Source: Metridium senile (Eukaryota; Cnidaria; Anthozoa; Actiniaria; Metridiidae). From it: a stretch of DNA of 64,000 nucleotides. The notes beneath the pieces were generated by a model. The model saw only the letters and a program-made list of their open reading frames with translations, ran no database searches and was not told the DNA's origin. The DNA is taken from the NCBI GenBank assembly GCA_949775045.1, contig OX459104.1:4757306-4821305 (forward strand), given 5' to 3'. Of this stretch, positions 1 through 10,016 are shown one piece after another; position 1 is the stretch's first letter, and each line of letters starts with the position of its first letter. A program made the translations under genes and the position numbers.

Positions 1-383
1 AGTGCTAATAATGAAGTCTTCAAAAACTCATGAATAATTAATGAGAACTTGACAAAAGAAATCATGACCATGACGAGTGTTGTATATCTAATACAACACT
101 AGTTTTGTATATCTTGATTTGTACAAGTTTTAATTTGAAATTTTCTCGGCGAGATTTATTGTAATCTTTAAAATTTTGGTAAAATTTGAAAGAGCTAACC
201 TAAATGTTTTTTAAGTCGTTTACAAAATTCGCGTCCGTGTTGTATCGGCTATACAATCACACGCCTTCTATATCTCAGTCTGTCTTTGATGTTGATGGTT
301 TCAAGTTTATTCAAAAATTACAACAACATCTATACATTATTTTTATTGTTAATAAGTTGTATGTGATATCGGTTTAAACTGTA
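1..383. other. Start of window, no gene seen
   Basis: AT-rich sequence with no convincing exon on either strand. It is probably intron of the kinase gene, since the kinase exons begin in mid-domain at 990. Confidence 0.5.
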
Positions 384-742
384 AAGGCCGATTTACACGA
401 TACGATTTTGACCTACGACTGTAGTAACGATTTGCCTACAACATGTAGTAGGTACCATTCACACGCGCAAGACTAGTCGTATACGATTTGTATACGCCAT
501 TGCTAAAATCGTGAGTGATTGGACGAAATACTAGATCCATCCTAATATGGGACAAATCACGTCATTTTCCTACGACAAGTCGTAGGGTTTTGATCCTTGG
601 TTCAAAATCCTACTACAAGTCGTAGGTCGCGTGCGTCAGTCGTAGGCAAGTCGTAGGGGCATTTACACGGCACGACTTGGAGCTCATTTGAGTCGTATAC
701 TACAAGTCGCACACGACAATCGTATCGTGTAAATCGGCCTTA
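384..742. mobile_element. Foldback/MITE-like element
   Basis: The ends AAGGCCGATTTACACGATAC and its reverse complement face each other about 310 bases apart. The interior has many CTACGACT/AGTCGTAG motifs in both directions. No coding capacity. Confidence 0.8.
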
Positions 743-764
743 ATGATTAAAATGTTCATATCAT

Positions 765-926
765 ACACCTTATTCCAAAATGGCTGACTGGCCCTTGATG
801 TCTCGTTCTTATGAAATTATTCTTTTCTTTTAAATTCACTCAAGCTCAAAGACAAAAGAATAATTTCATGAGAGTGAGGCGACAAGGGCCAATGGAACAA
901 AAGGTCGCCATTTTGGAATAAGGTGT
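765..926. mobile_element. MITE-like foldback next to RTK exon
   Basis: Terminal inverted repeats CACCTTATTCCAAAATGG / CCATTTTGGAATAAGGTG flanked by TA on each side, which suggests a TA target duplication. It ends about 60 bases before the RTK acceptor at 989. Confidence 0.82.
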
Positions 927-989
927 ATACTGCCAACGACGAAAGAAGTGATGATAGCGGCCAAAATTATTCCGTTGGTTATTTTTCAG

Positions 990-1174
990 AGCCTATTTGT
1001 GTTATTATCGAGCTAGTGGAGGGGGGCAATCTTCACCAACTTCTTCGTAAAAGCAAAATACCTTACGAAAACCGATCAGGCTACGAAAACATACGATCAA
1101 GTTTGACTGATGTAGACCTGGTGAAGATTGCAATCAATGTAGCAAAAGGAATGAGCCATCTACACAAGAAACAG
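990..1174 (+). CDS. RTK exon: end of N-lobe, kinase insert, alpha-E
   Basis: The acceptor is TATTTTTCAG at 980-989 and the donor CAG|GTACGA at 1175. It encodes [11 protein letters not shown], then an insert with PYENR and GYENI, then [19 protein letters not shown]. The exon ends in phase 0. A foldback element ends about 60 bases upstream of the acceptor. Confidence 0.88.
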
Positions 1175-4100
1175 GTACGAACAGATGATGATGATGACAA
1201 TGTTGATGTTGATAACAATGATGATGATGATAATGATAGCATGGTGATGTTGATGATGATAATAATGGTCATAGTGATGGTGGTGTTGATGATAATAATG
1301 ATATGATAAGTAAGTAAGTAAGTAAGTAAGTAAGAAACTTTATTTATAGAGGGTAGCACTAAATAACTAAAAGCTAATAAACTTGTGGCCCTCAAATATG
1401 ATAGTTGTAATAATGACTGATGATAATTAGCAATGGTCATAATGGCGGTTGTTGATGATGATTATTCTCATTCTTATTCGGGAGCGGCAGCGCTTATTCG
1501 AGTAGATGCAGTAATGACTGACGATGGCGATGGTGACGATTATGAGATGGAGACAAGTGTAATGATGATACTTTTGATGATGAGACAAAAAAAACTAACA
1601 ATAGCTATAATTCCCCTTATTTACTGTACAGCGGTTTTTGTTTACAGTGTATCCATAGCTATAATTCCCCTTATTTACTGTACAGCGGTTTTTGTTTACA
1701 GTGTATCCATAGCTATAATTCCCCTTATTTACTGTACAGCGGTTTTTGTTTACAGTGTATCCATAGTTATAATTCCCCTTATTTACTGTACAGCGGTTTT
1801 TGTTTACAGTGTATCCATAGTTATAATTCCCCTTATTTACCGTACAGCGGTTTTTGTTTACAGTGTATCCATAGTTATAATTCCCCTTATTTACTGTACA
1901 GCGGTTTTTGTTTACAGTGTATCCATAGGGACTTGGCCGCAAGGAATGTATTGATTGGTAAAGGCTTGGTTGCTAAGATCGCTGACTTCGGTCTTGCTCG
2001 TAATGTGGTCTCAGACGGTCTGTATGTCAAGACATCCGGGGTATGTACAAACGCAACATCACTAGACTATAACGCTACTGAACCAACACAGTTACTCACT
2101 GTAAAAACGACTGAGTAGTGGTTACTTAAATAACTAAGTAAATCAATGCATCCAGTTGCTCACTGTAAAAACGACTGAGTAGTGGTTACTCAAATAACTG
2201 AGTAAATCTATGCGTCTACAGTCACTGTAAAAACGACTGAATAGTGGTTACTCAAAAAACTGAGTAAATCAGTCAATGCATCGCTCTGGCCCTCTGTAAA
2301 AGCGACCAAGTAGTGGTTACTCAAAACCGAATCGGCATCCAGTTACCCATTCATAAACGACTGCTAAGTACTTCAAAAACGGAGTATATCCATATATTAA
2401 GGACGGGGCCTACTATTGCACTGCGCAGGCTACCGCGCATCTACATAAATTTCCATTTTAACGCGCTACCTTAACTCAAAAGATGACAAAATACAAATAA
2501 AAAAACATCTAACGATGGTAGACGCGACGGTAGCGGTTTTTTATAAAAACAGTCCCACAATGCACTTTTTTTTTTTTTTATTTTTTTTTTTTTATTAATT
2601 TTTAATTTTATTTTAATTAACGACACACACAAAATTTACACTTAAAGAGTGTCGCAATAAATGTGACACACTAGAAGACACACACAAAAAATATTTACAA
2701 GTAAAGAGAGCCACAATAATTGTGACTCACGAGAAGATAAAAGTTTTTACAATAATTGAAGTTTCAATGAAATAAGTTTATAATTAACTATATATATATA
2801 CACAATGCACTTATGATGACGAATTTCTTTACTTAGTAGGGAGGGGACCGGAAAGAAATTGTCTTATGATGATCCTCGGCGGCAAAGTTTACCACGCGAT
2901 AACTTTTTAAAACGCCCGGTAACCCCAATTTTTTTACAACTGCAATTATTTAAGAACATGTTAAATTAACAATGGTTTTGATGTAAAATTTCGAAAAAGC
3001 AACTGAGTTTTGAATGGAAAATAGACAAAAATTCGAATTTTCTGAACCTCGTAAAATACTAGGCTCAGATTTCAGCCGTTGGGGTTTCGTGCGCCCGTGA
3101 TACTCTGGACAGTATCGCGGGCGCACGAAACCCCAACGGCTGAAATCTGAGCCTAGTAAAATACAAGTCGCGATGCTAAAAAAATCATTTTTCACTACTA
3201 ACTTTTGAAAATACGTTAAAAAATATATATTCCTATTAGAAAATTACTTGTTGATTCTTTACCGCTATCAAAGAGATGTTCCAATGAAAATCCTTTGAAA
3301 AACATTTTTATTTGTCGATACCGGTAAAATCGTGACGTCAGCCATATTTAAGACTCATTATTTCTCTTACCTGCCCGGTGACCTCACCTTTTCTAGCCAG
3401 ATTTGAAGAACCCTCTAAAGGGTTAAAACAATTCACATAGTTATTTGAAGAAGACATAACTTTTTAATTAATAGGCCCCGTCCTTAACCAACATATTTCC
3501 ACACTAAAACTGAATTCGCCGCAAGCGAAATCTTTTATCTTAAAATAAATGATCTTTGATTTAATACTTTGTTATGTGCCCTAGGGAAAGGTACCGTGGA
3601 AATGGATGGCCCCCGAGGCGTTAAGAGGTCTATATACCAAGCAAGGAGACATGTAAGAAAATCAGTAAAAATATTTTATTTAGTTACTGTAGCTGTAAGA
3701 ATGCATTTTGTTACCTCCCCTCCCCCTCTCTCCCCCAATCCCCAAGAGCCACCACGCAGGCTAGCATTTTGTCAAACCTTTGAATAGTTGACGTCACCTA
3801 AATATTTATATTACATATAAATTATATAATGCTACTATAGAACAACATTGGAAATATTTTTTATCAAAAGCTATATATTTCAGTTCAAAGTAATTATATT
3901 TCACCGCTCGCCTATTAAGTTATCTTCCCAATATTCGTATTTCTGATCAAGAATGGGACAGTAAGATCGAGAAAAATTTAATAACCGCCGCGTAAATACG
4001 GTACTATTTTAGCTGACGTCACAACAATTTGAAAGCACGTGAAAACTGTTCATTATGTTCGGGGAGAACGACAATATTACATGCCTTATTTTTTTTGTAA

Positions 4101-7100
4101 ATGTTTGTTGATCGTATAATATAAGAGGAACCCCAAAAATTTGCTTGACGGGTAGTTTTGCGAGCTTTTATACTATTTTTCGTGTCACATGATAACTAAA
4201 TGTATCTAACTAGAGTACAAACACTAAAAGTGTGCAATACTTTGCACTATTTACCACTAAATAGTGTTGATTAAACAATAGAGAACAATAGAATTAGCAT
4301 AATTTAGCAGTATTTAGTGGTATTTATGCTGCACACTTTAAATGTTTGTACTCTATAAAACTCATTTATAATTCATGAGAAATTAACAAAAGAAATCATA
4401 GCCGTGAAGGTTGTATAATAGATACAAAATCGTCTTGATTTGCATAAGTTTTAACTTGGATGATATTTAAAATGATATTTATGTTAATAATTTTTTAATA
4501 ATATATCGTTCATAGTTGGTCGTTTGGTGTTTTGCTATGGGAAATTGCCACATTGGGTATGTATAAATAGAACACATTGTCTAAGCACTGGTTCACATAA
4601 GCATAATAGTGTATACACCTATTTCAATTAACGTTGTCCATCTGGAATGGTTGATCTGAGACCGATAGGAATTGTGGGAGTTCATTAAATTTCAAATGCA
4701 TTGTTTTAATCACACTTGAATCGTGCTGAATTATGGATAACAGTATTTCAGAGGTAAACATTAATATTCAAGCGTGATTATAATAGTGCATTTGCAGTTT
4801 AACGAGCTCCCACAATTCCTATCGGTCTCAGATCAACCATTCCAGATGGACAACGTTAATTGAAATAGGTGTACACCTAATTCAAAAAAGGTTGAAGGAG
4901 CGAACGGCGATTGGTGATTGCACGACCGAAAGGAGCTGTGGGTAACACGAATTTCTTCTTATTCCTTATTCCTAAACAATGCCTCCACCGCTCAGCGATG
5001 AACTTAGATGGGTGTCTCGAAGGTTTCGCTGAACAGTGGAGGCATTGTTTGGGAAATTTAGAAAGGACTAAGAAAAAATTAGTATTACCCACAGTTCCTT
5101 TCGGTCGTGCAATCGCCAATCACCAATCGCCGTTCGCACCTTCAACCTTTTTGAATTAGTGTATAGCTAATTCAATTAACTTTGTCGCTGATTTATAATG
5201 CCTAAAGCCTAATCGTCAGACCGAAAGGGATCGTGGGATATCTTTTAACGAGGCGAATGAGGCGTGCAAAGCGTGTAAAACATTCAACATGTATTTGCAA
5301 GTGTTCCTCAGTGGAAACAAAAACACAAATTACGGTTTAGGAAACTTGAAAACTCATGAAATTTTAAAATCCCATGACCACTTTCGCTCTCAAGATTAGG
5401 CTTTAGGCTTGTTTCAGCGACAAGGTTAATTGAATTGGCTATATACATCAGCACTAAACGGTTAGCACCGGCATGAGTTTTGTGCTGTGTAAACCGTTGT
5501 AGCACAATCCTGAAAATCACATCTTATGAATATATTACACCGTGTAAACCAGCTCTGTATGTGATTAATTAACAGTCAACACCAAATCGAAACATCGTTT
5601 AGGATTGGTTTAAAAAACAACAGAGTCTTTCAAAACAATTGCTCTAAACCTAACTAAACAATAGCGGTACTGTATTAGGGGACCAACCAAAACGCAGCAT
5701 TCGACTGGTGCTGAATTACTGGTCAATCAATCAATCATCTCAGTCAGTCAATCTTCCTGTCAATCATGGCAATCCAGTACCAAATCGAAACATCGTTTAG
5801 GATTGGTTTAAAAACTATAGAGTCTTTCCAAACAATTGCCCTAACCTAACCAAACAATAGCGGTACTGTATAAGGGGGCCAACGAAAATGCAGCTTTCGA
5901 CTGGTGCTGAATTACTGGATGTATAACATGATACTATTTAAACAATAGAGTAGTTGAATCGAGGGCATTATGCTGTGATAGTTGCCCGCGGAAACAGGAT
6001 GTTCAGAAAAACAAATAGTCGCCTGAGGAACATCCAGTTTCCAAGGACAACTATCACAGCATTATGCTCGAGATTTTAACTGCTCTATTGTTTTTATTAT
6101 TCAACAACAAAATTTTCCGAAGCGGACGAAAAGCTCAGCGGGCACTATGCGCTGATAGTATCCCTCCGCGGCTGGCACTATCACGTCACGTGATCGCCAC
6201 TCGATCAATGAGAGCGGAGGAAAATTTGTTGTTGAATTATAATGATTGATAATAATCATTCTTGATTTAAGAACTACTCGTTGATATCTTCCAGGAAATA
6301 CTCCGTACCCCGAGACAACTCAAATCATTTCTCTCTACAACCTTCTGGTAGACGGTTATAGGCTAGCGAAACCAGCAAAGTGTGATGACCTGATGTAAGA
6401 TAAATGATGGCAATCATGTGGTGGCGATGATGATGATGATAGTGGTGATGGTGAGCTGGAATTATGAGGAGGATTTTAATTATAATGATGAGGAGGATTG
6501 TAATATAATGATGGCAATCATGTGGTGGTGATAATGATGATGATAGTGGTGATAATTATGATGATAGTGATGATGATGATGAATTACGAGGAATATTACA
6601 ATTATAATCATGATGATGAGGAGGAGGAGAAGGATTGTGATAATGATGACAAAGTGGTAGTGATGATGATGATGATAGTGGTGGTGATGATGATGATGAT
6701 AGTGGTGGTGATGATGATGATGATAGTGGTGATGATGATGATAGTGGTAATGATAGTGGTAATGATGAGCTGGAATTATGAGGAGGATTTTAATTATAAT
6801 GATGATAATGATGATAATGATGATGACGAGGATTGTAATAATGATGAAAATAATGTGGTGGTGATATGATGATAAAAGTGGTGATGATGATGATGAACTG
6901 GAATTATGAGGAGGATTTTAATTATAATGATGATGATGATGATCATAAGTATGAGTATAGTGGTGATAATGATGATGATGATTAGGATTGTAGTAATAAT
7001 GATGGTGATGACGATTATGACAATAATGATGCATATGATTGTAATAATGAAGATGATGATAATGATAATGATGATAACCTGTGGTGACATCGATGGTGAC

Positions 7101-8431
7101 AATATGACAGTCATGCTTACTATGATGGTGATGATGATGATGATGAGCAGGATGATGGTGATTAATGACAGTCAACACCATCGTTTAGGATTGGTTTAAA
7201 AAACAATATTGGAGTCTTTCCAAAAAATTGCCCTAAACCTAACCAAACAATAGCGGTACTGTATTAGGGGGGCAACCATAACGCAGCTTTCGACTGGTGC
7301 TGTGTTACTGGGTGATAATGATGAAGATAACAATAGTGGTGATGACGACGAATATGATGACAGTGGTGATGGTAGTTAGCTGATTATCAGTTTTTATCGA
7401 CTTTTCTCATGCGTAACGGCATATCTCTTTAGATACGAGTTGATGAAAGGTTGTTGGTCAGTGGAGACTGCCGAAAGACCATCTTTCGAAGAAATCAGTT
7501 GCATTTTACAGGATATAATAAACCAAAACAAGGTATTATTTTATCCTTTATAGCTATTTAAAAAGGGTTTTAAAATTGTGAATATCAGATACCGATTATG
7601 GATGGATATATTATGTATGAATGAATAGATGGATGGATGAACGGATGGATGGATGGATGAATGGATGGATGAATGAATGGATGGATGAATGGATGATGGA
7701 TGGATGAATGGATGGATGAATGGATGATGGATGAATGGATAGATTAATTGATAGATGAATAGATGGATAGATGAATGGATGGATGGATGAAAGTGTACTA
7801 TTTGGAAAAATGAATGAATGAATGAATGAATGAATGAATGAATGAATGAATGAATGGATGGATGGATGGATGAATGAATGGATGGATGGATGGATGGATG
7901 GATGAATGGATGGATGGAGGAATTAATGGATGGATAAATGAATGGATGAATGAATGAATGGATGGATAAATGAATGGATTAATGAATGGATGGATGGAGG
8001 AATTAATGGATAAATGAATGAGCTAACAAATAAACAAATGAATGGTACAAAGAAAAAATATAGTTATTGATTTATTGGTTTAACTAAATTAAATTGATTA
8101 CTTAATAATAATAATAAAGTGCAAACACATTAGAGTGAAGGCATTTAACCCGTGAAATAGAAATTGCTTGCTAAAGTGTAATAGTCAAATAGACACAAAA
8201 GAAAACAATGGAATTAGAGACTGCTAAGGTGTATTAGTCTAATATCTATTTCACGGGTTAAATGACTTCACTCTTAGCTATTATTAAAATGCTAAATAAT
8301 TGATGCTAAATCTATTATTTAGCACACCTTAGTACTATTTCTACGTTTATGTATTTTTCTGTTTATAGAGAATATATGTCAACATAGTTGCTATGGAGAT
8401 GGAAGACGAAGTACAGGAATACTCCTTTTAA
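990..8431 (+). CDS. Receptor tyrosine kinase, 3' part of gene (7 exons, 5'-partial)
   Basis: Exons at 990-1174, 1918-2040, 3585-3652, 4516-4556, 6295-6394, 7433-7532 and 8369-8431 join with GT-AG borders and continuous phase. Together they encode most of a protein kinase domain: the end of the N-lobe ([11 protein letters not shown]), a kinase insert, the catalytic loop [10 protein letters not shown], the metal-binding [15 protein letters not shown], the alpha-F segment [11 protein letters not shown], and the terminal GCW...RPSF motif. The LAARN catalytic loop marks a tyrosine kinase of receptor type. It should phosphorylate itself and substrates on the cytoplasmic side of the plasma membrane. 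The tail is short (about 20 residues after the domain) and ends with IYVNI then EYSF. The ectodomain, transmembrane segment and glycine loop lie upstream of the window. The class (FGFR-like, Ret-like or a cnidarian-specific family) cannot be fixed from this part. The sequence shows an intact frame and all catalytic residues expected here. Confidence 0.93.
1185..1335. repeat. GAT-rich and (TAAG)n simple repeats
   Basis: Degenerate GAT triplets run to about 1305, followed by about seven TAAG units and AAACTTTATTTATAGAGG. The last part could be the 3' end of an inverted non-LTR retroelement (AATAAAGTTTC then CTTA tail on the - strand). That reading is tentative. Confidence 0.6.
1605..1928 (+). 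repeat. 54-bp tandem array (6 copies) carrying the RTK 3' splice site
   Basis: Six nearly identical 54-bp units. Each contains a pyrimidine tract, TTTACAG and the exon start TGTATCCATAG. Potential acceptors precede bases 1648, 1702, 1756, 1810, 1864 and 1918; only the last leads directly into the HRD exon. Read in the kinase frame each upstream unit is open and would add 18 residues. Only a few substitutions separate the copies. Confidence 0.95.
1918..2040 (+). CDS. RTK exon: catalytic loop and DFG
   Basis: Encodes [10 protein letters not shown] through DFGLAR to VKTSG; phase 0 at both ends. Its acceptor and first 11 bases are the last copy of a six-copy 54-bp tandem array. The donor is GGG|GTATGT. 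Confidence 0.92.
2085..2400. repeat. About 70-bp tandem repeat, 4 degenerate copies, in RTK intron
   Basis: Copies share ACTGTAAAAACGACTGA, AGTGGTTACTCAAA and ACTGAGTAAATC. They lie just downstream of the HRD-exon donor; divergence increases toward the 3' side. Confidence 0.75.
2400..3056. other. RTK intron sequence without recognised features
   Basis: A/T homopolymer stretches near 2567-2610 and AT-rich sequence. I see no exon, RNA gene or clear element. Confidence 0.5.
3057..3159. mobile_element. Perfect short foldback element
   Basis: Arms of about 42 bases starting CTAGGCTCAGATTTCAGCCG are separated by roughly 15 bases and flanked by TA. It would form a very stable hairpin in the intron transcript. 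Confidence 0.85.
3585..3652 (+). CDS. RTK exon: activation-segment end, APE motif
   Basis: Acceptor GCCCTAG, donor AT|GTAAGA. Translates as [20 protein letters not shown] then GD, the standard P+1 loop and APE region of a tyrosine kinase. Confidence 0.92.
3826..4005. repeat. Dispersed repeat, copy 1 (also at 16250-16445)
   Basis: Shares long stretches with 16250-16445, including CAAAAGCTATATATT, TTCAAAGTAATTATATTTCA and CCGCTCGCC, and ends in an AACGCCGC-like motif. Class not recognised. Confidence 0.75.
4211..4355. mobile_element. MITE of the GAGTACAAACACT family, copy 1
   Basis: Terminal repeats AGAGTACAAACACTAAAAGT / TTTAAATGTTTGTACTCT. A nearly identical copy lies at 59282-59431 and a relative at 26046-26193. 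Confidence 0.85.
4516..4556 (+). CDS. RTK exon: alpha-F helix
   Basis: A 41-base exon with acceptor TTCATAG and donor TTGG|GTATG. With the preceding split codon it reads [16 protein letters not shown]. Confidence 0.92.
4611..4876. mobile_element. Foldback element A of a three-element chain
   Basis: Arms of about 75 bases containing CAATTAACGTTGTCCATCTG and its complement. The outer ends read GTATACACCTA and TAGGTGTAC. Confidence 0.85.
4871..5166. mobile_element. Foldback element B of a three-element chain
   Basis: Long arms with GGTTGAAGGAGCGAACGGCG and its complement; the ends read GTACACCTAATTCAAAAA and TTTTTGAATTAGTGTATAG. Apparent ORFs on both strands here are mirror images of one another. 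Confidence 0.85.
5159..5450. mobile_element. Foldback element C of a three-element chain
   Basis: Ends GTGTATAGCTAATTCAATTA / TTAATTGAATTGGCTATATAC, arms imperfect further in (GCCTAAAGCCTAATC / GATTAGGCTTTAGGC). It abuts element B. Confidence 0.78.
5575..5920. repeat. About 145-bp dispersed repeat, two copies (third at 7168-7312)
   Basis: Copies at about 5575-5725 and 5775-5920 share CATCGTTTAGGATTGGTTTA, AACAATAGCGGTACTGTAT and CGACTGGTGCTGAATTACTGG. The ends are weakly inverted (CCAGTA / TACTGG). Class not recognised. Confidence 0.8.
5962..6066. mobile_element. Short MITE-like foldback
   Basis: GGGCATTATGCTGTGATAGT and its complement enclose a centre with CCAGTTTCC / GGAAACAGG pairing. 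It lies in the RTK intron. Confidence 0.75.
6090..6235. mobile_element. Short foldback ending TTCAACAACAAAATTTTCC
   Basis: The left end TTCAACAACAAAATTTTCC pairs with GGAAAATTTGTTGTTGAA on the right. It sits about 60 bases upstream of the 6295 RTK exon. Confidence 0.78.
6295..6394 (+). CDS. RTK exon: C-lobe, NTPYPE to KPAKCDDL
   Basis: Acceptor TATCTTCCAG, donor AT|GTAAGA. Encodes [17 protein letters not shown] and [14 protein letters not shown], matching the region after the alpha-F helix in receptor kinases. Confidence 0.9.
6420..7160. repeat. GAT/GGT-rich degenerate microsatellite in RTK intron
   Basis: Higher-order units repeat (GAGCTGGAATTATGAGGAGG recurs at about 6454, 6768 and 6896). 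Predicted ORFs are low-complexity reading of the repeat, not genes. Confidence 0.85.
7168..7312. repeat. Third copy of the 145-bp dispersed repeat
   Basis: Same core as the copies near 5575 and 5775, inserted inside the GAT-rich tract. Confidence 0.78.
7433..7532 (+). CDS. RTK exon: final kinase helices, RPSF motif
   Basis: Acceptor TATCTCTTTAG, donor AAG|GTATTA. Encodes [20 protein letters not shown] and the last helix, ending INQNK in phase 0. Confidence 0.9.
7590..8045. repeat. (GGAT/GAAT)n tetranucleotide tract
   Basis: Interrupted GGAT and GAAT units in the last RTK intron. The sister tracts at 9535-9960, 19040-19740 and 44150-44550 have the same composition. Confidence 0.9.
8131..8276. 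mobile_element. MITE of the TAGAGTGAAGGC family, copy 1
   Basis: Terminal repeats AGAGTGAAGGCATTTAACCC and its complement. An inverted, nearly identical copy is at 32739-32886; a related element is at about 21400-21512. Confidence 0.85.
8369..8431 (+). CDS. RTK terminal exon, short cytoplasmic tail
   Basis: Acceptor CTGTTTATAG. Twenty codons and TAA encode [24 protein letters not shown] fits the pYxN consensus bound by the GRB2 SH2 domain. The assignment rests on phase continuity and the good acceptor; there is no strong family similarity this far C-terminal. Confidence 0.72.
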   Translation, partial: RIYVNIVAMEMEDEVQEYSF

Positions 8432-8849
8432 ATATCAACACCATCATTGTCATCATCGTCATAATCATAATCAGTTTCCGAGGAGGAAGGAACTGGGAAT
8501 GAATGTAGAAATATCAATCTAATTAAGAAACAAACCCCACATCATATGAAAGACCACATTAAAATTATGAAGTTTACCATGCCAAGTTTTAGAATGATTA
8601 GGCAAGTACTTAACTGATTTAAGAGATAATATATGTTTTTTTGGGACGCTGTTCTTAAACCCCATACATTTTCTCTTATTTTTGCGACCTCTGAGAAGCT
8701 TTTTACTCAAAACGTATTCATCCAAACATGCTCAGACTCGGTAAAAATACTAATATTTGTATGTTGTTTTGAGTGATGGGTTCATTTCTTAATAAGATTG
8801 ATATTTACAATCGGCTCCACTTCCCTCGTGAATTCCGCAAAGGCCTACA
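8432..8849. other. Region downstream of the kinase stop codon
   Basis: Probably 3' UTR and intergenic sequence. No clear AATAAA signal close to the stop codon and no further ORF I would call. Confidence 0.4.
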
Positions 8850-9240
8850 TCATTATCATCACTGTAATCACAATTATCATCAACAAGACTTTCATCATTA
8901 CTTCTAGAAACATTATCATCAACATCATAATCGTCACTATCACCATCATCATCAACATCTTCGTCATCATCATCACCATCTTCGTCATCATCATCATCAT
9001 CGGCATCATCATCACCATCTTCGTCATCATCATCATCTTTGTCATCATCATCTTCGTCATCATCATCACCACCATCCTCGTCATCATCATCACTCCATCA
9101 CCACCATCTTCGTCATCATCATCTTCGTCATCATCATCACCACCACCACCTTTGTCATCATCATCATCGGCATCAATATCGTCCTCGTTATCACAGTTGT
9201 CATCATTTTCATCATTGTATATACCCATTACCATCAATAT
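8850..9240. repeat. CAT/GAT-rich microsatellite
   Basis: Degenerate ATC triplets with TTCGTC and ACC interruptions. ORFs on both strands are repeat artefacts. Confidence 0.88.
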
Positions 9241-9534
9241 TATTTAAAATTAAGTCAATGTAATTAATTTATATAAAGCATTACAAATATGTAATTATAC
9301 AGTCAATGACGTAAATGATGTCCCGTTAAATAGACATTGACTATTACAAATTATGTAACGTGCCATAATGCACCAATCATATTTAGTGTACCATAACTAG
9401 CGCTTCACGAGAAAATGCAAAATAAACCGATAAAAACTCTCAAATGGTGTTTTATTGTTGTTGTTGTTGTTGCTTGGATTTTGCAAATTGAATTTGAAGG
9501 AACGAGTTAATAGTACAAAAAGGCATTGAAAAAC

Positions 9535-9960
9535 GGATGGATGAATGAAAAGATGAACGATTAAATAGATGCATGGATGGATGAATGGATGGGTGAAAGA
9601 ATGGTAATGGATGAATGAATGAATAAATAAATAAATGTATGGATGAGTGAATAAATGATTAAATAAATGAATGAATGAATGGATGGATGGATGGATGGAT
9701 GGATGGATGGATGGATGGATGGATGGATGGATGGATGGATGGATGGATGGATGGATTGATGGATGAATGAATGAATGAATGGTAATTGGATGAATGAATG
9801 AATAAATAAATAAATGTATGTATGAGTGAATAAATGATTAAATAAATGGATGGATGGATGGATGGATGGATGAGTAAAAGAATAAATTAATGAGTGAGTG
9901 AGTAAACTCAAACATAAATGAATGAACAAAAGAATTAACGAACATGCAAATGAATCAACG
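9535..9960. repeat. (GGAT)n/(GAAT)n tract
   Basis: Includes about twenty consecutive GGAT units around 9680-9755. Open in several frames because of its four-base period. Confidence 0.9.
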
Positions 9961-10016
9961 AATAATAACTGATATGAATGCATTGAGCTGAAGATCCAAC
10001 ATTCCTCCACTTCCAT

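Noticed and set aside
1433..1954. 173-codon ORF of repeated [17 protein letters not shown]
   Set aside because: It is an out-of-frame reading of the 54-bp splice-site array; the real exon frame is another.
4877..5159. Overlapping 80- and 82-codon ORFs on opposite strands
   Set aside because: They mirror one another because the sequence is an inverted repeat.
990..8431. Naming the kinase FGFR or Ret
   Set aside because: Kinase C-lobe motifs are shared by many receptor families; the ectodomain that would decide is outside the window.
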